In this document: positions 56,980 through 64,000 of the stretch, one piece after another
Position numbering within the stretch: position 1 is the stretch's first letter
Layout: each line of letters begins with the position of its first letter
Assembly (NCBI GenBank): GCA_905250025.1
Contig: CAJNOJ010000261.1
Span: forward strand, 1-64,000
Reading direction: 5' to 3'
DNA length: 64,000 nucleotides
From: Adineta ricciae
Taxonomy: Eukaryota; Rotifera; Eurotatoria; Adinetida; Adinetidae
Notes under the pieces: generated by a model
Seen by the model: the letters and a program-made list of their open reading frames with translations, nothing else
Told to the model about the DNA's origin: nothing
Databases searched by the model: none
Translations under genes and position numbers: made by a program

Positions 56980-57366
56980 TCAGTCTTGAGGTTGAACAAG
57001 ATTGATTCTTCGACGGAATTCTGAATGAGAGAAAAGTATAACGAACGGATAAAATAAATGAATAAAATAAGGTAAAATATAGAAGTAATCGACAACAAAT
57101 TGAGGAGAAACACCTCCAAGATAGAAATTGATATAAATCGCCGCAGTTTGGAGGGGCGCCCAGCCTAAAACGTAGAGAATTGTGACACTTAATAATTGGC
57201 GGATCAGTTTTCTATCACGTTTCCAATCAACTAAATTCATTTGCATTCGACGTTTTTGTAAAAGAAAACGAAGAAATAAGCTGAAACTCAAACATGGAAT
57301 CGAAAATATCGGAATCCAATTATTAATTGTCGGATCAACATTTCCCATTAGAACATTAAAAAAACA
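56980..57366 (-). pseudogene. Receptor fragment (TM5-TM7), second copy
   Basis: Near-identical to the last about 125 residues of the receptor at 53660 (GNVDPTINNWIPIFSIPC ... INLVQPQD). The upstream half is absent. Homology ends in an A/T run where the foldback element at 57365 begins. The 3' flank also matches the first copy back to the N at 56597. Confidence 0.78.
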
Positions 57367-57676
57367 AGTAGCGCTCGTCGTGTCGACTCACTTAACCCTC
57401 GACTGTGGAGAACAGATATTTTTGTCATGTCGCAATTGTGAGACAAATTGATGTATCAGTGTTTTATATATGAAAAAACAATTCAAATGTTTTTGCGCAG
57501 ATATACTTAGGAACTTTCGAAAACAAAATACTGAATTTCTTTGTGTAAAAGAGCATTTGAATTGTTTTTTCGTATATAAAACTGCTAGATCAATTTGTCT
57601 CATAATTGTGACACGAAAAAAATATCTGTTCTCCACAGTCGAGGGTTAAGTGAGTTGGCACGACGTGCGTTACCTG
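57365..57676. mobile_element. Foldback element / MITE with about 115-bp terminal inverted repeats
   Basis: The left arm (about 57368-57480: GTAGCGCTCGTCGTG..., ACTCACTTAACCCTCGACTG...) and the reverse complement of the right arm (about 57555-57673: GTAACGCACGTCGTG..., ACTCACTTAACCCTCGACTG...) match over about 115 bp with a few mismatches. They enclose about 70 bp of unrelated sequence. There is no coding capacity. Total about 310 bp. This is the shape of a non-autonomous DNA transposon. The exact ends and target-site duplication cannot be fixed, partly because the left end abuts the truncated receptor copy. Confidence 0.75.
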
Positions 57677-58048
57677 TTGTCATATGCAACAAAGTAGTTG
57701 TTTGAATTTGATTTTGATTATTATTATTTCAATAAGCCATCTGATGATCTTCTTAGCAGAAGTGAAATCTAGATTATGGCAGCTAATCTCACTCACACCC
57801 TGAAATTAAAGACAAAAATAAGAAAAATTTTTTCTCTTTTTTTTCCAATGATTTTTTTTGTTCGTTAACATAAACTATATAGAAAACATATATGACTTTA
57901 TTTAAGAAATTCCAAAATCAGACATTTTCTTAAAAATCATTAAAATCAATGATTTAAACAAACTTTTTAGTTGGTGATTTTTCTTCTATAAATTCAAATG
58001 TAAAGAATCAATTTGTTTCTATTCAAAGAATAATTTCTTCAATAAAAA
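57677..58048. other. AT-rich upstream region of the NHL-D8C gene
   Basis: No gene seen. It should contain the promoter of the gene at 58049. Long A and T tracts, with no clear TATA box. Confidence 0.4.
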
Positions 58049-59386
58049 ATGTTCTTTTTAATTTTATTTCTCTTTATTGGCAAAATATCAGGTAAATTTT
58101 CTCTAAGGAATTCAAATTAATCTTAAATTATTTAAGGAATTTCGTATAGTCAACCAAATTTCTCTTTTAATGCATTATGGAATCCAAATGGAACAACAAT
58201 TCTTAATGAAACTTTCATTGGATTTGATCTTTTAGATTTTTTTATCGATCAAAATAATACATTTTATATTCCAAATCGAAATACAGGACAAATTCTTCTT
58301 TTTTCACAAAGAAATTTAACAAAAACTATTTCTATAAATTTAACAAATTCATCAACAATATTTGTAAAAACTAATGGAAATATTTATGTTGATACATTTT
58401 ATTCAATTTATGGTGGAATTAGTGAAATTAAATATAATATGATAATAAATCCAATTAAAAGAATGAATTTATGTCAACAATGTTTTGATTTATTTGTTAC
58501 TGAAAATGATATTCTTTATTGTTCATTTACGGAACGTCATCAAATTCTTGCTAAATCATTAATTAATAATTGGAATCTCTTATTAATTGTTGCAGGAACA
58601 GGTACACAAGGTTCAACATCAACAACACTTCGATATCCTCATGGAATATTTGTTGAGAATTTAACATCAAATTTATATGTTGCTGATTGTGGAAATGATC
58701 GAATACAATTATTTCAATCAGAAAAATTAACTGCTATAACAATTGTTGGAAATGGATCAATAAATATAACAATTAATCTTAATTGTCCAACAGCAATTAT
58801 TTTAGATACGAGTAAATATTTATATATTGCTGATTCCGGTAATAATCGTATTATTGGTCAAGAAATCAATGGTTTTAGTTGTTTAATTGGATGTTCAAAT
58901 TCATTTGGTTCAGCATCAAATCAATTGAATCAACCGTTGAGTCTAAGTTTTGATAATTCAGGAAATATTTATGTTAATGATCGAGGAAATAATCGAATAC
59001 AAAAATTTAATTTAATTCGCCCTGAATGTTTCTCTTATATAACAATTAATGATCCATCACGATTAACTACAGACAATGGAGGATGTTTCTTATGTGATGC
59101 CACAGTATTTAATTCAACTACCACATGGGTTCGATTTATTGGTGCCGGTGGAACACAGCTCGCCACTACTCCTCCACTTTCAAATCGATGTAGAACATGT
59201 GCTGCTGGTTGGTATAGAGGTTCATTACCAGCACCAGGTATGACTGTTAATGGAACAGTATGTTATGTATGGAATTCTGATAATTGCAGTATGCCAAATC
59301 AAATAAGTGCAACGAATTGTGGTTCATTTTATGTATTTGGTCTTGTTGCACCACAAGCATGTCTTCGTCGTTACTGCACAATATGA
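58049..59386 (+). CDS. Secreted NHL-propeller protein with C-terminal D8C domain
   Basis: Exon 1 (58049-58091) encodes the signal peptide MFFLILFLFIGKIS. A 45-nt phase-1 intron leads to exon 2 (58137-59386), about 430 residues in all. NHL repeats follow: FYIPNRNTGQILLF, LYVADCGNDRIQLF, LYIADSGNNRIIGQ and IYVNDRGNNRIQKF. The last 110 residues match the D8C domain of uromodulin/GP2/OIT3-like proteins: DPSRLTTDNGGCFLCD, TWVRFIGAGGTQLATT, CRTCAAGW, VNGTVCYVW, CGSFYVFGL and CLRRYCT, with eight or more conserved Cys. Expected to be extracellular and to bind glycans or proteins. The NHL region is clearly related to that at 7660, where kelch repeats replace D8C. Confidence 0.8.
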
Positions 59387-60212
59387 ACAAAACGCTGGAA
59401 TTTTATCAATTTTCTCTTTACCTTTTGAAACTTTCTACATGAAACACAATGATTATAAGACTAAAAACACTGACATATTTTGTTTTCTATACATTTCATC
59501 TGAATTGTTTTACTTGAAAATTCTTATTAAAACAATATTGAAAATCTACTAAGTTTATTTAATTAATGTATAAAGAATTAGTTTTTTCCCTTGATATTTC
59601 TTTTGAAGATAAGTTAAGTTTATTCTCCGTTAAATTGATAATAATATTTATCATTACCACGTTTTTATGTTTGACATAATTGTATAGATAATTGAACCAT
59701 ACAGTAGCTGCCTAATTCGACTTATAATATAAGTGACCAATTCTTAGCACCCTTAGGAATAGAAATAGATCTAGTTTTACTTATACATACATACCCCCAC
59801 ACCCCGGTGAGTTTAGCAATAGAAATAGACCTATTTTCAGTTATACATATATACCCTCACCCACACCCTTCTGAAACATTTCTTTCTTGTCTGAATAAAA
59901 CTATTTAAATGAGGTTTAGCTGAAAGAGGAAATGGTTGATTAGAAGTCTTTCTTGTTTTTAATTAAAACAACATTTCTTCTATTAACACTTTATTTCAAA
60001 ATAAAGTCAACAGATGTCTCAAAGTATCTTCCGTATATGAAAACCTCTTCACAATAAACAAAAGGCTATATAAAGATGTGTTTCTGTCTCAAGTATACTT
60101 GATTTTTATAGAAGATTTTCCCATAAATCTTAGTTTCGTGTGGCGATAACTTCACATCGGAGTGACTTTAATACGGAATTTAATAAGTAAAAACTCCATC
60201 CGAACCAGAAGT
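59387..60212. other. Intergenic between convergent genes, with short tandem duplication
   Basis: A unit of about 60 bp (AATAGAAATAGATCTAGTTTTAC..., ending in C-rich TACATACCCCCACACCCC) occurs twice between about 59757 and 59873 with differences. From about 59870 to 60212 the sequence matches 54590-54855, the 3' flank of the ABCC fragment. No gene. Confidence 0.5.
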
Positions 60213-63200
60213 TTATTGATATTGTTTTAAAACATTCATCGGTTTATCAAAATTGATTACTGAACCTTTGTCTAAAACTAAAATCTGATCACAATTCCTC
60301 ACAGTATTCAATCGATGAGCGATAATCAAAACCGTTCGATCGGAAAACTTCGTTGCAATAACATTTTGAATAATTTGATCAGTTTCATAATCCACATTCG
60401 CTGTTCCTTCATCAATCAATAAAATCTTCGTTTTTCTCAAAATCGCTCGTGCAATACAAATCAATTGACATTGTCCAAAACTTAAATTTTCTCCTCGTTC
60501 ATTAATCATCATCTGCAAACCAGCTGAATATTTCTTAACAAATTCTTTTAGTTGAACATCTTCTAAAACCGTCCAACATTCTTCATCCGAATGTTGATTA
60601 AATGGATCGAGATTGTATCTTAACGTTCCGCTGAATAAAATTGATTGTTGAGGAATAATACTCAGATTCGATCGAAGTTGATCAAGTGTTATTCGACTAA
60701 TATCAACATCATCGATGCGAATTTCTCCTTCGATATACGAACGATTCGGAAAGCGAAATAAACTCTTGAAAAGTGATGATTTTCCTGCGCCCGTTCGTCC
60801 AATGATTCCAATTTTTTCTCTCGGATTAATTTCGACATGAATATTTTTCAGAACTGGCTCAACACTCGATCGATATCGAAACGAAAATCGATCAAATTGA
60901 ATTTTTCCCTGTTCAGGCCATGTGAACAACGTTTGAACTAATTGTTGTTTTCCTCCATAATCTTCTTCATTCAAAAGTTGTCCATATTCATCAATACGTT
61001 CTGCACTCGTTTGAAACAAATCTGTTTCGACTAATCTTCGAATACTTCGTTGTGGACGATACGCGGCAATCATTGCATAAACTAATGTAAATGTAATCAT
61101 CGATGATTCAAATTGTTTATGAAAATAAATGATAAACAGAGCAGTACCGAATAAAATCAAACTTGCTAAGAATTCTAATCGTAAATAACACCATTGACCT
61201 GCACTTTCGATATTTAATTGTGTTTTGATATTCACATCTAAGAATTGTGTAAATAATCGAACAAAATGTTCTTCAACTTGAAAAACACGAATTGGAATAA
61301 GACCATTCAATGATGAGGAGTAAAGACTGTAAAATGGAGCGCGAGTTAAACTTTCCAATTGTTTTAATTGTCGATTTGTTATTCGAAACAAATGAGCAAA
61401 ATATATAAAAATTGGAATTAAAATGAGAAATAAAATAATCATATAAGGATTTGTCAAAGTTATCATTACAAATGAACCAAATAATGTTGATAATGTTGAT
61501 AAACCAAAGATGAATGAACGTGGTAAGAATTCATCAATGATTTGTTGATCTTTACTCACGCGACTGAGATTTCTTCCAATTGGATTACTTTCATAGAATT
61601 CCATTGATGTACATAATAAACCTTTAATCATTCGATTATGAAAACAATGTGTTCCATTTAAAAATATATGAAAAAAAAGATTTATCGAAAGTAAATTCGT
61701 TCCTAGAAGACTTATCGTTAAAATGGAATATTTATAAAAGAAACTAATTGGATGAATCTCTTCTCGATTGATTTGTCTTAATGTTTGTCCAATCCAATAA
61801 TTTGTTCCATCGAATAAAATTTCGCTGAATAGAAATAAAAGAATAAAAAGACAAAAACCAGATAATCCACATGGTGGTGCAGTGAATAATCGATTCCAAA
61901 GCGACCAATTGGAATATATTTCAGTTGGTTTTTCATCACAGATGATTGGAGAAGGATCAATAGAACCAATTTCTTTACATAACATTGTTTTTATGAATGA
62001 ATCTTCTTCTTGAGTATTTCGATCTTCGTTTACAAAATTTTCGTTGAATTCTTTTTGAAAACCATTAAAAAGATAAATAATTTGATTCGTCTCTTGAAGA
62101 AATTCTAGTTGATGTGTCACTAACAAACGAGTTTTTGTTTTTAACAATCCGTTCGAACCAAAACATCTTTCATAAATTAATTTTGCCACAGTTCGATCAA
62201 CAGCAGCTAATGGATCATCAAATAAATAAATATCCGCTTTTTTATACAAAGCACGCGCTAAAGCTACTCGTGCTTTTTGTCCTCCACTTAGATTCATTCC
62301 TTTTTCACCAATCATTGTTAAATCTCCACGTGTTCCCAATAAATGAAAATCCACGTCAAGACAACATGCATAAATAATCTCTTGGTATCGTTGATCGTCA
62401 TAGATTTCATTTAGAAGAATATTGTTCCTTAAAGTATCGACAAATATCCATGGAGATTGAGAAACATATGAAAATGAACTTTGATTTGTGTCAATTTCAC
62501 CTTCGATGAGATTCATTTCGGCAAGAATAGCAGCGAGAAATGAAGATTTGCCAGATCCAACTTGACCAAATATTCCAACGAAACTTCCTGCTGCAATTGA
62601 AACGTTTAATGAAGATAAACAAATTTTATTCGAATTCCAAGAAAAACTCGCATTTTTCATTGTAATCTTCCCTTTCTCCTCTGATTGTACCGTTGTGAAA
62701 GAATATTTATCATCTTGTTCATAAATTAATCGTAAAAACGAAGAAATTCGAGTGAATGCGAACTTTGCTTCGATGATTTTCTCGAGAGTAAATGAAAAAT
62801 AATGCATAAAAGTATCTCGAATGAACGAAAAATACGCTAAAGCAATAAATGTATCAATAGTATTCAATGAATAATCAAATAACCACGCACTACTGAACGT
62901 AACAAATGCTAAGAGTGATGAAGAAACGCAAAATAGACTAATTGACAAAGCACGACAATACGAAGATCTTCGAATATACGAAAGTTCTTTTTCACGTAAT
63001 TCAATAATTTGTTTCTCCATTAATTCTTCCCAATTATTCATTTTAATTACATCACATCCAGAAATCATTTCATTCAATGAATTCACACGTTTATCACTAT
63101 AAAATGATGTTTTTATTCGATATTTCCCTAAAACATAAGCAATAATCAATTGAATGAAAACAATGAGAACAATAACCGAATATCCAATTAAAATCGGAAT

Positions 63201-63917
63201 GGGTTCCATAATTGACGAAAGAATAATAAAAATAATCAATGATCCTACAAGTCCTTCCCAAATTTTATGTCCATAAGTAAATGCATCTTCTAATTTTTGT
63301 GTATCATTGGCGATTAAATTGATCATATAACCGAGATTCATTCGTTGCCAAGTGATCGATTTGATTTCTAAAGATTTCTTGTAAATAAACGACATAAATC
63401 CATGACGTATTCGCATTCCAATACGAAGAGAATGAAAATCAGCTTGACGATAACATATTGAACTGGTAAATGAACAAATAAATAAGAGAATTGCATAGAA
63501 ATAGATGTGAAATGATGATTGATCACGATTTAAAACATCGTGAACGATCTGTCGAATGAGTAATGGTAAACTTATTTGTAAAAATAATGATGGAACATGC
63601 AATAAACCAGCAATGAAATATTCTCTCCCGAATTCTTTGACTAAAATTTTTATTATGGAGAAGTTTTTCCAATTATACGATTGAAATCGAGTTAATAAAT
63701 GTGAACTTTTGTCATAGAAAGGTAAATGATCGAGATCATCGAGTGTTAACAATTGTTTCGAACCAATTGACAGAATAGGGTTAATCCACCACCAGAATAA
63801 TAAATGAAAACAACGATTCCAACGGGCTTCACACCATTCGAGACGTGATGAATTCGAATCGAACAAATTCTCTTTGTTCAGCAATCTTTCGTGTTCATCA
63901 TTGATCTCTCTTGACAT
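60213..63917 (-). CDS. ABCC-family (MRP4-like) ABC transporter
   Basis: 1234 residues in one intronless exon, start MSREINDEHERLL. Layout TMD1-NBD1-TMD2-NBD2 without the extra TMD0, as in short MRPs. NBD1 has Walker A GQVGSGKSS (about 450), signature LSGGQKARVALARAL (about 542) and Walker B IYLFDDPLAAVD. NBD2 has Walker A GRTGAGKSSL (about 1040), signature LSFGQCQL (about 1144), Walker B ILLIDEGTANVD and H-loop IIAHRLNT. The NBD1 Walker B ends in Asp instead of the catalytic Glu, normal for ABCC proteins with one degenerate site. NBD2 keeps Glu (DEG rather than the usual DEA). It would export organic anions or conjugates across the plasma membrane. Fragments of a second copy lie at 54856-56596. 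Confidence 0.88.
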   Translation of the reverse strand: MSREINDEHERLLNKENLFDSNSSRLEWCEARWNRCFHLLFWWWINPILSIGSKQLLTLDDLDHLPFYDKSSHLLTRFQSYNWKNFSIIKILVKEFGREYFIAGLLHVPSLFLQISLPLLIRQIVHDVLNRDQSSFHIYFYAILLFICSFTSSICYRQADFHSLRIGMRIRHGFMSFIYKKSLEIKSITWQRMNLGYMINLIANDTQKLEDAFTYGHKIWEGLVGSLIIFIILSSIMEPIPILIGYSVIVLIVFIQLIIAYVLGKYRIKTSFYSDKRVNSLNEMISGCDVIKMNNWEELMEKQIIELREKELSYIRRSSYCRALSISLFCVSSSLLAFVTFSSAWLFDYSLNTIDTFIALAYFSFIRDTFMHYFSFTLEKIIEAKFAFTRISSFLRLIYEQDDKYSFTTVQSEEKGKITMKNASFSWNSNKICLSSLNVSIAAGSFVGIFGQVGSGKSSFLAAILAEMNLIEGEIDTNQSSFSYVSQSPWIFVDTLRNNILLNEIYDDQRYQEIIYACCLDVDFHLLGTRGDLTMIGEKGMNLSGGQKARVALARALYKKADIYLFDDPLAAVDRTVAKLIYERCFGSNGLLKTKTRLLVTHQLEFLQETNQIIYLFNGFQKEFNENFVNEDRNTQEEDSFIKTMLCKEIGSIDPSPIICDEKPTEIYSNWSLWNRLFTAPPCGLSGFCLFILLFLFSEILFDGTNYWIGQTLRQINREEIHPISFFYKYSILTISLLGTNLLSINLFFHIFLNGTHCFHNRMIKGLLCTSMEFYESNPIGRNLSRVSKDQQIIDEFLPRSFIFGLSTLSTLFGSFVMITLTNPYMIILFLILIPIFIYFAHLFRITNRQLKQLESLTRAPFYSLYSSSLNGLIPIRVFQVEEHFVRLFTQFLDVNIKTQLNIESAGQWCYLRLEFLASLILFGTALFIIYFHKQFESSMITFTLVYAMIAAYRPQRSIRRLVETDLFQTSAERIDEYGQLLNEEDYGGKQQLVQTLFTWPEQGKIQFDRFSFRYRSSVEPVLKNIHVEINPREKIGIIGRTGAGKSSLFKSLFRFPNRSYIEGEIRIDDVDISRITLDQLRSNLSIIPQQSILFSGTLRYNLDPFNQHSDEECWTVLEDVQLKEFVKKYSAGLQMMINERGENLSFGQCQLICIARAILRKTKILLIDEGTANVDYETDQIIQNVIATKFSDRTVLIIAHRLNTVRNCDQILVLDKGSVINFDKPMNVLKQYQ

Positions 63918-64000
63918 TCTCTTCCAAACAATATCTACTTTTCCAATTATACCGAAACGGTATTTTTTATGGAAAAAAATTTTCGTTTATATAGTAGACA
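63918..64000. other. Upstream edge of the ABCC gene
   Basis: 83 bp of AT-rich DNA directly upstream of the ABCC start codon, probably 5' UTR or promoter. Too short to judge. Confidence 0.4.

Noticed and set aside
59757-59873. Interstitial telomere
   Set aside because: Only isolated CCCACA-like hexamers, no tandem array.
1-64000. tRNA, rRNA or CRISPR array
   Set aside because: No cloverleaf with a recognisable T-arm, no rRNA-like block and no regularly spaced direct repeats were seen by eye. The gene structure is eukaryotic.

Overview
This window looks like nuclear DNA of a bdelloid rotifer (Adineta/Rotaria/Philodina type). The reasons are: AT-rich DNA with spliced genes whose introns are about 45-60 nt; gene families typical of that group (LDLR-A/EGF proteins, NHL propellers, bacterial-style kelch and FG-GAP repeats, F-box proteins of one recurrent type, ADP-ribosyltransferase-fold proteins, Argonautes, rhodopsin-type receptors, ABCC transporters); and repeated near-copies of the same genes. 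No database was searched. Family names rest on motifs and domain order read from the sequence.

Layout. 0.3-2.8 kb: decayed LDLR-A/EGF gene (-). 6.4-7.7 kb: GC-richer LINE fragment carrying an intact endonuclease domain. 7.7-12.1 kb: NHL-kelch gene (+) and decayed FG-GAP/kelch DNA, present twice. 10.6-13.6 kb: histidine phosphatase with an extra N-terminal domain (-), partly duplicated. 14.2 kb: small four-helix membrane protein (+). 14.9-19.9 kb: ART-fold proteins with Cys-rich, probably lipidated N-termini and C-terminal Zn-type domains (-). 18.9 and 21.1 kb: a small Ser-rich gene with a TATA box and 5' UTR intron, and its broken copy. 21.7-23.9 kb: F-box gene (-). 24.7-36.2 kb: two-TM ectodomain proteins (-), one intact, one open and fused in frame to a broken module, one decayed. 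29.7 kb: FAD monooxygenase (+), with a broken copy at 37.0 kb. 33.9-46.1 kb: a membrane receptor-like protein and decayed kelch DNA, each in repeated copies. 44.2-50.3 kb: one partial and one complete Argonaute (+). 50.9 kb: small gene with an in-frame TAG. 51.7 kb: another ART-fold gene (-). 53.7-57.4 kb: receptor and ABCC fragments. 57.4 kb: a foldback element. 58.0 kb: secreted NHL-D8C protein (+). 60.2-63.9 kb: complete ABCC transporter (-).

A dominant structural theme is nine isolated single-N positions (7659, 10955, 12381, 19581, 34732, 37161, 45007, 55168, 56597) and one 100-N gap (39076-39175). At most of the single Ns a gene stops abruptly, and one or both sides are a diverged copy of DNA elsewhere in the window. 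They are best read as assembly joins between alleles, ohnologues or structural variants, so copy number and the truncated genes should be treated with caution.

The genes do not form one pathway. Most promising biologically are the ART-fold family, which appears to have lost the catalytic triad; the Argonaute with tryptophan-glycine motifs in its own N-terminal tail; the shared NHL propeller joined to different C-terminal modules (kelch or D8C); and the in-frame fusion of two two-TM modules.
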